Shown: positions 1 through 11,069, counted from the stretch's first letter. The stretch: DNA of 64,000 nucleotides from Anastrepha obliqua (GCF_027943255.1 NC_072896.1:5642001-5706000), one strand, 5' to 3'. A program made the numbers and translations. Notes: generated from the letters alone by a model not told the origin.

Positions 1-186
1 CAAAACTTTATTAAGATCATTTTTAATAGCCAAGGTGGGTTGGTTAAAATTTTATTGATAATGTTTGTTATCTTATACGCTGGCTCTTGGATTCACATTT
101 AGAAAAATGGACATAAAGACAAACAAATAATATTTTAAAAATGATTTTTAAAATCGAGTATCTCGAAATGGTTAACGGTCAGTCAT

Positions 187-236
187 AAAATATCTAAATA
201 ATAATGTCCTTAAGTATCCAGGACAACTTTTCCGGT
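187..236. repeat. Short dispersed repeat, copy 1
   Basis: About 50 bases here closely match 41671-41721, including the core TTAAGTATC(C/T)AGGAC and the following ACTTTTCCGGT. The two copies lie in the same orientation, and their flanks are unrelated apart from AT richness. I do not recognise the family. The first 490 bases of the window otherwise show no gene. Confidence 0.45.
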
Positions 237-495
237 AACCCTGTACTTTGCTACTCTATTTTATAAAATGTAAAGATAGAGCAGCATCATCCATGGGTTA
301 GCCACTTTTCCATTTGATTCCAAGCTGATTAAAAATATTTGTGTATTAATATATTTAAGAAAAACAGTGCGTAGTGTTTCATCCTCCGATTTGGTTCATA
401 TAAGAATATAAATACATACTTTTTTTCAGTATTCATTGGCATTTCATCGTGGAAAGACTTACGCCTCAACAACGTTTACAAATCGTTTAATTGTA

Positions 496-1998
496 AAGGG
501 TTTTCCAATAACAGGTGATGCTTTCCATTTTAATTCAACCGGGCTATTCGGGTCATGTTCTTCGATTTCGATGTAACTCAAATATTTTGCTTTCTGGTCA
601 AAATAAAGAGACACGTATTTTTTTGTTCGCCCGAAAACATTTTTTTTCAAGATTTGTCGGCAATTTTGTTTTTCGGCTCAAAATCGATTTTTTGAGTTAT
701 ATAAGAATTTTTTTTTTTTAAATGCTCATAACTTAGTCAAAAATGAACCGATTTTAATGATTCTGGGTGCAAAATGATCGTTATTACTTGCACGAGCGAT
801 TTCATGTAAAAACAATTGCAGAAAAGTAACTTAACATTTTTTATTTTTCCAAAAACAAAAAGTGCGAAACAGGGTTTTTACTCAAAAATTCATTACTCAA
901 AAACAACTCATTTTATCTACTGGGCATTCAGCTCAATTGAAGTTTGAGGTATCCTTTTGATTTGGAAAAAGTTAAAAAAAATACACTTTTATTGAATTTC
1001 GAGAAAATTTCGGCTTTTTTTTTGCAAAATAAAAAAGTTTCAACTACTTTTTTGCAATTGTTTCTACATGAAGTCGCTCGTGCAAGTAATGACGATAATT
1101 TTGATCCCAGAATCATTAAAATAGGTTCACTTTTAAAGCTGTCATTTTTTGATATTTGACAAGTAGGAACTACGCCATTAATAAAAATGGAACGACACAC
1201 GCTTGAACAATGCATTGAAATTATTAAAATTCACTATAAAAATTGTGAAAATTTGGCAGAGACGGTTCGCAAAACTCGAACATTTTTGGGTCATCGTGAA
1301 GCACCTTATCGGACCAAAATACAGAAATTGGTGAAAAAATTCGAGCAGTTGGGACAAGTTAGTGATGTGAAGAATAAAACTCGCGCACGTCGAAAGTTGT
1401 AGCCAAAAGTGTTGGAGGTAACCCAGGTTTGTCCATTCCTCGTCGTTCTTTGGAATTAGGGATTCCACAGACGTCACTACACCGTATTTTGCATAAAGAT
1501 TTGGGTCTTAAGGCTTATAAAGTCCAGTTAACACAAGAACTCAAGCCGGCCGATCATCAACAACGTCGTGTCTTTGCTGATTAGGTCGTTGAAATGCATG
1601 AGAATGAACCGGAATTCGATCGAAAAATCTTTTTGAGTGATGAGGCTCATTTCCACCTCGGTGGCCTCGTCAACAAGCAAACTTTTCGGATCTGGGGCTG
1701 AGAAAATCCAAGAGTTATTGTTGAAAAGCCTCTCTATCCTCAATGTGTGACTGTTTGGTGCGGTTTATGGTCCGGCGGAGCCACTAAACTTTACTTTTTC
1801 GAAAATGAAGCTGGAGCAACAGTTATGGTGAATGGATTGCGCTATCGAGAGATGATTAACGATTTTTTATGGCCGGAATTGGATGGTAATGATCTGGATA
1901 ACGTTTATCTTCAACAAGACGGCGCTACGTGCCACAGGAGCAACGAAACCATTGATCTTTTACGGGAATAACACCTCTTATTATATTGGAAAATCCTT
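496..1998 (+). mobile_element. Degenerate mariner-type transposon with broken transposase
   Basis: The transposase relic starts at 1187 with an N-terminal helix-turn-helix block (residues MERHTLEQ, then IKIHYKN and VKKFEQLG) of the DUF4817-like type. It continues in broken frames with the first catalytic region SDEAHFHLGG near 1636 and the second, LQQDGATCH, near 1911. Reading stops at DLLRE, and the third catalytic Asp and the C-terminus are missing. Likely inverted ends are TAAAGGGTTTTCCAATAACA at 494 and an imperfect reverse complement ending at 2000, each with a TA. If so, a deletion joined the middle of the gene straight to the right end. The 690-base leader before the gene is too long for a mariner and carries a separate inverted repeat. 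Stops and frameshifts make it inactive. Confidence 0.6.
744..1129. repeat. Inverted repeat, two ~85-bp arms
   Basis: The left arm (744-828) contains TTTTAATGATTCTGGG and TTACTTGCACGAGCGA. The right arm (1045-1129) is its reverse complement with scattered mismatches. Weaker AT-rich pairing continues inward. It lies in the leader of the mariner relic and may be a separate foldback insertion. No target duplication was found. Confidence 0.6.
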
Positions 1999-2209
1999 TA
2001 TTACGAAAATCGTCTCTGTGAAAAGTGTTCATCGGGCGCTTATTCAGCTTATGGTGTTCAATAGCGCGATTCACTAACACATTTTAACGATATTCGTGTT
2101 GTTTTCTTTCCTTACTTACAATTTTAACGATTTTGCTATTAGTAACCATAGATGTTAAATAATGATTAGATAATGCTAATGATTGCTAATTAGCCTTCTT
2201 TTGTGAAAT

Positions 2210-2575
2210 TCTCTAATTCATTAAACAATTAGAATTAGTTCAACTAATTCCCATTAGATAATTGAAATTTTTATTCTAATGGTAAAACTAATTGCAATTA
2301 GTTGCCATTAGCAAAAAAAATTGGTTGACCTTTACAATTAGAAATCTAATTGACTTCTGCTAATGCAATTAGATATTCAATTAGTTAATTCTAATTCGAG
2401 CTAATTAAATATCTAATTGCATTAGCAGAAGTCAATTAGATTTCTAATTGTAAAGGTAAACCAATTTTTTTTGCTAATGGCAACTAATTGCAATTAGTTT
2501 TACCATTGGAATAAAAATTTCAATTATCTAATGGGAATTAGTTGAACTCATTCTAATTGTTTGATGAATTAGAGA
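2210..2575. repeat. 366-bp near-perfect palindrome (foldback repeat)
   Basis: Two 167-base arms, 2210-2376 and 2409-2575, are reverse complements with about four mismatches and no length difference. They flank a 32-base, itself partly palindromic spacer. The sequence is built from recurring CTAATT/AATTAG words. No coding potential and no clear target duplication. It would extrude a long cruciform, and transcribed it would form a ~167-bp hairpin. Confidence 0.85.
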
Positions 2576-2783
2576 ATATAAACCAATTGCATCAATTGCT
2601 AATTCTAATTGGAACTTAACATGTATGTTAGTAACCCATTCATAACGACATTAAAATCGATAAAACAAAAGCAGCTGTTTGCTTAACCTGTCGATTATCG
2701 CAAGCTGAATGACAACAACTTTTGTGTGGTTAAATTAAACCAAATAACAAGAATTAGTAGTTTGAATTAAAACTATGAAATTA

Positions 2784-3777
2784 CGAGGTGTGTTCAAAAA
2801 GTATCGTGAATTTTGAATTTTCGCAGGCTACGTATATTCGAATTTCGATTTTTTTGTGGCGCTATGTTGGTACTCATGCCTCTCACCAATGCGGACGAGT
2901 TCGACAACAGGCGAAGAAATTGATGAAGTTAATGGTATTGGCCAATCGTCGAATCACAGTTAGAGAAGTTGCTGAGAACCTAGACATATCGATTGGCTCG
3001 TGCCTTTTGATTTTTTTGAATGATTTGGGCATGAGACGGGTCGCCGCAAAATTCATACCAAAACTGCTCAATTTCGACCTAAAGCAGCATCGCACGAACA
3101 TTGCAAATTTGCTCCAGAGGGTCATAACTGGTGACGAATTGTGGGTTTATGGTTATGACGTGGAAATATCTCAATGAAAGCTGTCGCATGAACCAAGACC
3201 GCAAAAGCGCGCCAAGTTCGGTCGAATGTAAAAGTTTTGCTTACCGTTTTCTTCAGTTGCAGGGGCGTTGTGTATCATGAGTTCTTGGCACAGGCTAAAA
3301 CGGTCAATAAGGAATATTACCTGCAAGAAATGCGCAGTCTGCGCAAAGCAAACCGCCAGAAACGCCCAGATTTGTGGAAGAACGAAAATTAGCTCTTGCA
3401 TTACGATAACTCCCCTGCTCACACATCGTTGCTTGTGCGCGAATTTTTGGCCAAAAACAACACACAAATGATGCCACAGTCACCTATTCCGCAGATCTGG
3501 CCCCCTGTGACTTTCTCTTGTTCCCGAAACTGAAGAGGCCCATGAAAAGACGACGCTACGCTACGATTTATAAGATAAAGACGGCATCGAAGGAGGAGCT
3601 GAACAAGATAAAAAAAAATATTTTTTGAAGTGCTTCGAAGATTGGAAAAAACGTTGGCACAAATGCATAATATCTCATGGGGATTACTTTGAAGTGGACA
3701 AAATAGATATTAATGAATAATTAAATAATGCAAAAAAAAAACACACAAAATTCGCGAAACTTTTTGAACACACCTAG
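2784..3777 (+). mobile_element. Decayed mariner (DD34D type), 994 bp
   Basis: Terminal inverted repeats are clear: AGGTGTGTTCAAAAAGT near 2786 and its complement ending near 3775, with TA target duplications at 2782-2783 and 3778-3779. The plus-strand transposase is broken. The helix-turn-helix part ITVREVAENLD and the first catalytic region VITGDELWVYGYD are readable (2950-3165). The second, LHYDNSPAHTSLL, and the tail around GPMKR are in other frames. At 994 bp it is shorter than the usual ~1.3 kb, with the start and other pieces lost. Established family pattern: mariner transposases move by cut-and-paste at TA. This copy cannot make enzyme. Confidence 0.85.
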
Positions 3778-3779
3778 TA

Positions 3780-4463
3780 TCATATATTAACAAAAACTTA
3801 TTACAATAACGCGAATATATATTTCAAGTATTTGACCTATGATTTATCGCGTGAAGAGGAGGTAGAGAACCCTCAAGCAATAAATCGACGTTTGCTCCTG
3901 GATGTGGACAATCCTTCCCTCGTCGTTGCAGGGAAGTTCCAATAACTATGTATTTCAGTTACTTCCCGTGACATGTTGACAGTCATCAGGAAAACAGGTA
4001 AATCTTGCAGTATTTAAGCTAATTTAATTTTAAACTCTGTCTTTATATTACTAAGTTCTAGCTGCACTGCGATTTTTTGCAACTTGATGTTATCAACGAT
4101 CCGTAGGTGTGCAATGGCGGATCTCCATGAGCCCGTCGCCCATTATTAATATAACAGATGAAATAATTTGTTCCATTCTTTGCGCAAAGGTGAGGTTTCC
4201 TACGACCCAAGTGGAGCGGCGAAATAAATTTTTGATCGAATTGCTTGGCTGTGGCATGATTCCTTTTAAAAGCTGTCGATGATATCCCAAAGCATTATAT
4301 GCACAAAAAAGAGGTTGTCTGTAAAATCGGTTTACTGATGATAGTTTAACGTGATAACGTCATAAGAAAATACTGATTGAATGGTTGCATTTTTCAAAAG
4401 AAAATTTTAATTTTATTTGTTTGATAGATATTTTGTATGGATATAGAGAATAAGTTAACATTA
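3780..4463. other. No gene seen
   Basis: AT-rich sequence between the mariner relic and the ATAAC array. The short open frames have no recognisable protein signature, and no RNA gene or repeat boundary was seen. Confidence 0.5.
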
Positions 4464-4789
4464 ACATAACATAACATAACATAACATAACATAACATAAC
4501 ATAACATAACATAACATAACATAACATAACATAACATAACATAACATAACATAACATAACATAACATAACATAACATAACATAACATAACATAACATAAC
4601 ATAACATAACATAACATAACATAACATAACATAACATAACATAACATAACATAACATAACATAACATAACATAACATAACATAACATAACATAACATAAC
4701 ATAACATAACATAACATAACATAACATAACATAACATAACATAACATAACATAACATAACATAACATAACATAACATAACATAACATAA
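4464..4789. repeat. (ATAAC)n microsatellite, ~65 perfect copies
   Basis: An uninterrupted pentanucleotide array with no visible variant unit. The long MLCYV-repeat frames on the minus strand are artefacts of it. Confidence 0.98.
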
Positions 4790-4892
4790 GATGCTGTTCA
4801 AGCAAGGTAACGACGCATGAGCAAGATAACGACGCATTTTTTGGTTTAAAAGTTAGGGAATCGCACTACAGCAATGATAATGGCTACGTCAG

Positions 4893-5430
4893 TAAACAAA
4901 ATTGCCGTGTTTGGGCGCAAGATCAACTCGAAGAAATTCAAGAACAGCCATTACATCCACTGAAAACAATCGTGTTGTGCGGCCTATGAGCTGAAGGAAT
5001 TATCGGCACATATTTCTTCAAAGACGCGACATATTTCTTCAATCGCACCATGATAGCCGACTTTTTGATACCGGAAATTGAAGCCAGTGATGCCCATAGC
5101 TCTCTTGGCTTCAACAAGATGACGTGAGATGCCGTAAAGTCCGTGAAACAATGGTTTTACTGCGCCGCCGTTTCAGTAAGTAATTAAATCTCATCTCAAA
5201 CCAGTGGATTGGCCACCAAGATCGTGTGATATCGCACCTTTGGACTATTATTTATGGGGTATGTAAGGTCTAAATGCTTTGTGGATAAACCAGCTTCGAT
5301 TGAGGCATTGGATGCCAATATTACTAAAGTTATTCCCGAGATACCGTCCGAAGTCCCTCAGCGAGTCATTCAAAATTGTTATTTAGGGGTGGCCGAATTG
5401 TCTTCAAAAATAAATATCATGAATGGTTTC
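4893..5430 (+). pseudogene. Mariner-type transposase relic, C-terminal half
   Basis: Readable pieces in three frames follow the usual order of a mariner transposase related to the one at 496-1998: VNKQNCRVWAQDQ (after the first catalytic Asp), TIVLCGL, GIIGTYFFKD, LQQDD (second catalytic Asp, near 5116), a remnant of the segment before the third Asp, then MGYVRSKCFVDKPASIEAL and the C-terminal helix region. Several stops and frameshifts are present. The N-terminal half is missing and no inverted ends were found, so this is an old fragment. Confidence 0.7.
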
Positions 5431-5449
5431 TACAAAAATAATAAAGGTT

Positions 5450-6073
5450 GCCCAACCAATTTGATTATCGTTGTTTTATTCAATTTAATAGCTGATACCT
5501 TTGCATTGATCACCCTTTAGCACAATTAAGTCCCAGATTTACTTTTTATATTGTAAAACAAAAAGTTCCTGTAAAAAAAAATGTATATTTGGGTGGACAA
5601 TTTTTTCATACCTGGTTTCTGCTTCAGGGAGTCAAAGTAATGTACAAAATCAAAAAAAAAAAATCATATGAAAATTAAATCTTCATTTTTGTCGGTCAGT
5701 GCAATTGGAGGAGTACAGGAAAATATTTCAATATCGAGAAGTGTATTTATTCTATTTCTCCATGAAAATCATCTAAAAAAATTATATGCCACTCGGAGGC
5801 GGCAGAAACGCTCACGACGAATAGGAAAAGGGGCTCGGGTAAAACCAAAAAATGTGTATTTTTTATAAGTTTTTCTTAAGTTTTTTTTTCGTGAAATAAA
5901 ATGCTCAGACTTTTAAAAATTTTAGTACATTTTTTTATTGTTATCAGATATTTAACATTTAAATAAATAACCTTATTCTTTGGCTTGGCTTATATGTTTA
6001 TACTATGTATAAGTATGTTAGTTTAAGTATTTACTTTATGTACGGATAAGGAAATCCCATACGTAGATGTTTG
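5450..6073. other. Intergenic, AT-rich, no gene seen
   Basis: The interval from the transposase relic to the 3' side of the peptidase gene. Short frames have no recognisable content. Homopolymer A and T runs are frequent. Confidence 0.5.
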
Positions 6074-6079
6074 TTTATT
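6074..6079 (-). terminator. Poly(A) signal of the peptidase gene
   Basis: AATAAA on the minus strand, about 170 bases downstream of the stop codon at 6249-6251. It is the first canonical signal after the gene. Confidence 0.55.
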
Positions 6080-6248
6080 GCACTTAAACTAATTCTTAGA
6101 AAGTCTAAAATCTACAATAGTTGAAAATTAGCTAAAATTGTTTGTGTTTGCTTGATTTCTTGCCTGAAAGCGTGCTGATGTCTTGAAATCAAGCGATTGG
6201 CCTCCAATTATTATCCAAATTACCATTTTTGTTTCCCTTCACCCCTAC

Positions 6249-8252
6249 TTAATACAACTTACACTTGCGCTCCGGGTTCATCGCAACACCCAGCGCACAC
6301 TGATACTCCTCGGCGAAAGGTTCAAAATTTAACAACGTCTGCTGCAGTCGCACATTATCGGCGTCATGATCGGTAAATTCAGTCAGCAGGTTGCCACAGA
6401 AAAACTGTGCAAAACTCAAGAAGAACAAACGCTTCGCCGGAATGGCGCTGAAGCTCGGCTGGCGCGCATTCATAGTGGCATTGGCGCCAAAGAGCGCATC
6501 AAAAGCCACACGCAGACCCACAATATCGGCAATGCGCTCATCGACGCTCTCCGTTTCTATCTGCTGTAGGCACGTCAGCGACGACTCAAACTGTGCATTA
6601 CGCGTGATGCGTTCACCGATTTCCTGCTCATTACCTGCATAGTCGTAAGACAAGCCGGTGGGATCGAAGCCATGTATGATTTCGTGGGTGAGCACAAAGC
6701 CTAAAAGTCCCATTTTTAATATGTCATGCATGTTGATGTGGAACATAGGCGGCTGTAGTATGGCATACGGAATGACGATGAGATTGCGCCGAAACAGATA
6801 AAACGGCGTGCAACTGCGCGCAGAGTCACTGTCACCAATGTAGAAGTATTCTGCGGCGCTGGCTGGTGGTGTAGTCAGTTGCGCGTGTTCTCTGCGTGCG
6901 TTCAGTTGCAATAACTGTAGATGGTTCTTGTAGTAGTCTTTGTGGCTGATATGTACACCCGCATAATAGGCGTTAACGAAGTGCTCATCAACGGCAGACG
7001 GCAGATTGCCAATATTGAAACGCATGGCAGCCAACTTACGCTTGAGGTATTGCAATTGCGCTGGACGCAGTTGCATTGCATTGGCATCCAATTTCGCAGC
7101 AAACTCATGCTTCGCCGACGTTAGTATGCGCTCAATATCAGCTTCGTACTTCGCCGCTGAGTCACCGCCATAGAACTGCTGCTTGTACAGAAAATTCACA
7201 GCCACATCCATTTTTGTGCGCACATCCCACATACAATCGACTTTCGAGAAACTACTCGCACCATCGCGCACAAGAAAACTCAAGAACTTGAACATGAGAT
7301 AGTTGCAGATCAAACTGTCTTTGGTATTTTTCAGAAACTCGCCGAGCGCCAGAAAATAATTCCAATTACTTATTTGCAGCTCATAGTCCAAGCCGACCTC
7401 GTGGCCCAGCACCAGTTGCACATACAAGCGCCACGGCATTTGTGGCATATCCGCTTGCAAGTCACGCAGCGTGATCTCCAACAAGCCGTGCTCATCATCG
7501 ATGTCGTGCAATTTCTGTAGCTGTCGCTCGAACTCATGCAGTTGCTTTGCTACTACAATCGCGCGCAACTTTGGCACACCGACGCGCAACAAAATCACAG
7601 CAATTGTCTCCATACTAGGCAACTTATTCTCCTCCTCCTTTGTGGGTTTATCTAAATCGAGAACATACACGCTGGCATTTGCGCTCTTCGGGCTTATGAC
7701 GTGACTAATCAAAGTGTCACCAAAGCTGTAGCGACGCAGTTTGGCTAGTGTAAAGAGCCAGTTGAAATGACTTGCCGGCCAAGTGGTGTTCGGCGCGCGC
7801 AGCTGGTGCATGAGCTGCCAATCTAAGTGAGCGCTGGGGCGCACGAGCTCCAAATAGCGTTGCAGCTGACGCTCTTTCACATGCTTACAGGCGCGATAGT
7901 AGAGCCAGATCTTATCGGTGTATGTCTGATTGCCGCTATTGGCGTCACTTTGCAGTTGATAGTTCTGAAAGTAGTCGATCAAACGTTTGTTCACCTTGTG
8001 ATCGATAAGACTGGTGGCTTCGGTGTAGTGCTCGCTCGAGTGCTGATGCGCCCAATTGCCGCAAGCGTAGGCGTAGTAGTTCTCACAAGGATTCTCGTTG
8101 AGGTCCATGTAGCTCTCGATTGCCTGCATCTGTTTCATATTGACGCTGACTGCAGATACATCGCTGGCGCAGTCGATGGGCGTTAAGAGGAAGTACGCGG
8201 AGAAGAAGAGCAGAAATAGCGCTGATGGCGGCAAGTCGGTGTGTTTGAACAT
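6249..8252 (-). CDS. Neprilysin-like M13 zinc metallopeptidase, intronless
   Basis: 667 residues in one exon. The start chosen is the ATG at 8252 (context CAAAAAATG), because the 23 upstream in-frame codons contain no ATG. An N-terminal hydrophobic stretch (about residues 11-28, ending TPIDCA) is a signal peptide or signal anchor. The M13 N-terminal motif NPCENYYAYACGNW is present. The zinc site is H523-E-I-I-H527 with E572 and D576 in ERIAD. H629 and R635 (HDADNVR) match neprilysin His711 and Arg717 in spacing, and the protein ends MNPERKCKLY, where CxxW is usual. The substrate-binding NAFY is replaced by TPFY at 482-485, exactly 41 residues before the zinc site as in neprilysin. The family cleaves small peptides outside the cell; flies have many such genes, several intronless and secreted. 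At 667 residues it is shorter than neprilysin (~750). Likely catalytic, perhaps with altered specificity. Confidence 0.93.
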   Translation of the reverse strand: MFKHTDLPPSALFLLFFSAYFLLTPIDCASDVSAVSVNMKQMQAIESYMDLNENPCENYYAYACGNWAHQHSSEHYTEATSLIDHKVNKRLIDYFQNYQLQSDANSGNQTYTDKIWLYYRACKHVKERQLQRYLELVRPSAHLDWQLMHQLRAPNTTWPASHFNWLFTLAKLRRYSFGDTLISHVISPKSANASVYVLDLDKPTKEEENKLPSMETIAVILLRVGVPKLRAIVVAKQLHEFERQLQKLHDIDDEHGLLEITLRDLQADMPQMPWRLYVQLVLGHEVGLDYELQISNWNYFLALGEFLKNTKDSLICNYLMFKFLSFLVRDGASSFSKVDCMWDVRTKMDVAVNFLYKQQFYGGDSAAKYEADIERILTSAKHEFAAKLDANAMQLRPAQLQYLKRKLAAMRFNIGNLPSAVDEHFVNAYYAGVHISHKDYYKNHLQLLQLNARREHAQLTTPPASAAEYFYIGDSDSARSCTPFYLFRRNLIVIPYAILQPPMFHINMHDILKMGLLGFVLTHEIIHGFDPTGLSYDYAGNEQEIGERITRNAQFESSLTCLQQIETESVDERIADIVGLRVAFDALFGANATMNARQPSFSAIPAKRLFFLSFAQFFCGNLLTEFTDHDADNVRLQQTLLNFEPFAEEYQCALGVAMNPERKCKLY

Positions 8253-8333
8253 TTTTTGGTGGTTTGATGTGATTTGAAAAATATCGAAGCTGTGATATTT
8301 GGATTCGTTGTATTGCACCAAATCGCTTTTTGC

Positions 8334-8341
8334 TTTTTATA
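8334..8341 (-). promoter_or_regulatory. TATA box upstream of the peptidase gene
   Basis: TATAAAAA on the minus strand, about 80 bases upstream of the ATG at 8252. A start site about 30 bases downstream would give a short 5' leader, which fits an intronless gene. No strong initiator was picked out. Confidence 0.5.
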
Positions 8342-8344
8342 ATC

Positions 8345-9924
8345 TTTTTTTTTCAAACAGTTCAACTATTGTACTTTTTTACTTCAGCATCTCAGTACTC
8401 GCACATTTATTTAGTATTATATAATATCGCTTATAAATACTATTAAATTAAATTATTAAACTCGTTTACAATGCGGCTTCAAAGTATTTTCAATATTTTT
8501 GAATTTAATAAAAACAGTTCCTCCACTCAAATCGCACCATTTTGTTGTGTTTCTGCAGAGTGACTGTTTGGTATTCAGCAAATAATTCGATCAAATGCAA
8601 AAATTTCCTCACTGCCATTTGTTCTAACATATTTATACAACATTTTGTATTAAAATTAATGTATACACGTACACATATACGCATACATGCGCAGGCTGTG
8701 GTGATAATACGCGGCTTTAGCAGCATACCTAAGAAAACAATAAGAAAAATTCAAAATAAAAATATTTCTCACATCTTTTTAAGCGGTCAGATTGAGGAAT
8801 TTTGTTATTGTTATTGTATTTTTTCTCTTTTAATTTGCTTCCAGTATAAAGTGTGAACCAAAGACGGCGCTTGGTTGTTTGCTGATAATGCCAAGCCAAG
8901 CTTGAACTAACACATACACACGCAAAAGCTAGCGATGGGAGATTGAAAATAAAATAAATCGATTTTTCTAACGATTTGAATTAAAATTAAAACAGAGTGG
9001 CACAGAAAAAATAATCTAAGAAAAATAATGGCATTGACTATATTTTTTATTAAAAACTTGTTTTTAAAAAACAATTAGTGCTACAAATAATCCAAAATAT
9101 CGAATTTCGATACTCCACACTTCAATAGTTTCAAGGATTTCGGAGTTAAATAAATGCAAATAGTCGATTTTGCACGCCTCGATTAATTAAAAATCGATGC
9201 ATTCTGCTCAAACTTTACGATTCTAATACATACGCATATTATGAAATTTATGAACTAAATAATTTGTTTATGGGGAAAAATAATCTCTTAAGCCTGCTCG
9301 CACCGTTACATCCAAAAGTCAATGCCACTTTCAACCGATACCGAAATTAACCGATAGCTAAAAATTCAAGTTCATAGCCGCAAGTTCAATGTACCAAGAG
9401 TTTTATATTTTGGTCATCCTTTGGAATGAAAGTGTGGCAAGATTTTTGGAATTCATAACATTTGTTCATATGTATGTGTTTGCACAAATATTTCACGAAT
9501 CGACGCTTTTGTTAACAATTTCTCATGCATTTCGCAATCAAACAAACGCTTCGACCGGGCCTTCGTGTGGTTCAACAAAAATCAACAATTTGCAGTTATT
9601 AGCAGTAATTAACTATGGTTACATGCCAGTGGAACTGTTGATATAAAAAAAATTAAATTACCGTAAAAATGCAGTCATGCAGGTGTTAATATTAATTTGA
9701 TCCCATGCCACCGAATTAGTTAATTTTTTTAAATAATATTTATACTCACCGGATCTATATTTAACATATCCATTATTCAACCTAAATAAGAAGCAGGTCG
9801 GTCTAGTAAGAAGTTTTTGGGTATATTTAATTCCGCTTTAGCGGTTAATTAAAAAATATAAATCGCTTATTAAACCGAATTTCTAGTAAGCTTCTTCTGG
9901 CGTATTTATTGATGCGTAGAAAAA
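8345..9924. other. Intergenic, no gene seen
   Basis: AT-rich DNA with scattered short frames (for example 8542-8856 and 9389-9646) that lack motifs, splice context or codon signal. Nothing else supported. Confidence 0.45.
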
Positions 9925-10149
9925 CCATCAATAGCGCCGATTTTCAAAGATGACAATACAAATAATCGACCAATTTCGAAACTCACCTCCATTGTAAAGC
10001 TTTTTGAGCGCATTGTGGAAGCTAAATTAGTTTTTGGAGGGGTTGTGCAAGGCAGGTTTACTGCTACTAACCTGACTTTATTTGACGAGGATTGTCTTGC
10101 AGATCATCAAGCAGGTACGGTATGCACAAATTTTGCAAACGCTTTTTTT
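9925..10149 (+). pseudogene. LINE reverse transcriptase relic, 5' piece
   Basis: The frame reads APIFKDD, NRPISKLTSIVKLFERIVE, QGRFTATNLTLFDED and CTNFANAF. These are the first conserved blocks of a jockey/CR1-type non-LTR reverse transcriptase; the usual forms are RPIS-LS---KLFE, KGRSTTTNL and YTDFSKAFD. The block after KLFERIVE is shortened. The frame is cut by the TTAA-flanked element at 10154 and resumes at 11070. The upstream endonuclease is absent. Polymerase Asp in the TDF position reads Asn. Confidence 0.72.
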
Positions 10150-10153
10150 TTAA

Positions 10154-11065
10154 GGGTGTATTCTGGTCTAGAAATTAAAAAAAAATTATTTTTTTTTGCA
10201 TATTTTCAAAGTTTAGACCTTCGAAAATATGCCCTTCAACGGATTTTTGAAAATTCGAATTATTTTCGGAGATACAGCGGATATCGTGACGTGGCATCTA
10301 AGCCGGCCGAGTGCAGCGAATTGCACAATGAACGGCAGATGTTACCGGTCGACTCGTTCTTTCCAGAAAATATTTTGTATACCACACAACTTTTATTTAT
10401 TCTGTACATATATATATATATACACTTTATACTTATATAATATATACCTGGAAATACATCGCCGATTAATCCAGAGTTAGTAGTAAATCATAATAATCTA
10501 AGTTATTTTATTGGAATTGTTGGTCAAACTTCAAACGCAATTTTCTCAAAACAACTTTTTTTGAGATGGTCGTCATGATATCTCAAGTTCTACTTGACCG
10601 ATCGCTTTGAAGTTTGATAAGAACTTTTTATTATACATCTGTCTATCGCGCCTGCCTCGGATTTTGAAAAATTTATGTTTGAAGTATTTTTAAAAAATTT
10701 GAAAAGGTAAAAAAGAGGGTAAACAAATTTTTTTTTTCAAGTTGACGCCATTTTGGGATTTTTTTTCATTGATTTGGCGTAATCCGATAGCGACATCCTA
10801 ACTAACTAAGAATTTTTTTAATTTGTTTGTTTTAGATCCCTACAAGGGTTGGAATCATGTCAACCATGAGCACCGTTTTTTATGTAGCCCCCACTCCACC
10901 GGCCTGTAATTCCACGATTTTTTTATTTTTTATTAATTTTATTTTATATTTTTCCAATATTAATAAAAACCATAAAAAAATTGATAGTAAATATGTTTTT
11001 CATTTTTTTTTTAATCTTAGCTTAAAAAATACCTAAAATTAAGGCGTCTAGATCAGAATACCCCC
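10154..11065. mobile_element. TTAA-flanked inverted-repeat element A (912 bp)
   Basis: Bounded by TTAA at 10150-10153 and 11066-11069. Ends are GGGTGTATTCTGGTCTAGA on the left and the complement of GGGGGTATTCTGATCTAGA on the right. There is no transposase. The interior is AT-rich with long A/T runs, and 10229-10440 has only a chance frame. TTAA duplication is the hallmark of piggyBac-type insertion, but those ends usually begin CCC, so the family is uncertain. It sits inside the LINE relic. Confidence 0.8.
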
Positions 11066-11069
11066 TTAA

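Noticed and set aside
2784..3777. A CRISPR-like or array structure from the repeated GTGTTCAAAAAG words
   Set aside because: Only two copies, inverted, flanked by TA: mariner ends.
4360..4837. Three overlapping minus-strand frames of MLCYV repeats
   Set aside because: Pure translation of the ATAAC array, open in every frame.
6960..6974. NAYY at peptidase residues 427-430 taken as the NAFY substrate site
   Set aside because: It lies 96 residues before the zinc site; the position 41 residues before it, as in neprilysin, reads TPFY.
7827..8186. 119-codon plus-strand frame opposite the peptidase
   Set aside because: Antisense shadow of the peptidase coding sequence.
8253..8321. Upstream extension of the peptidase frame by 23 codons
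   Set aside because: It would start at TTG, has no ATG, and includes the likely transcription start region; the ATG at 8252 has a good context and is followed by the signal sequence.
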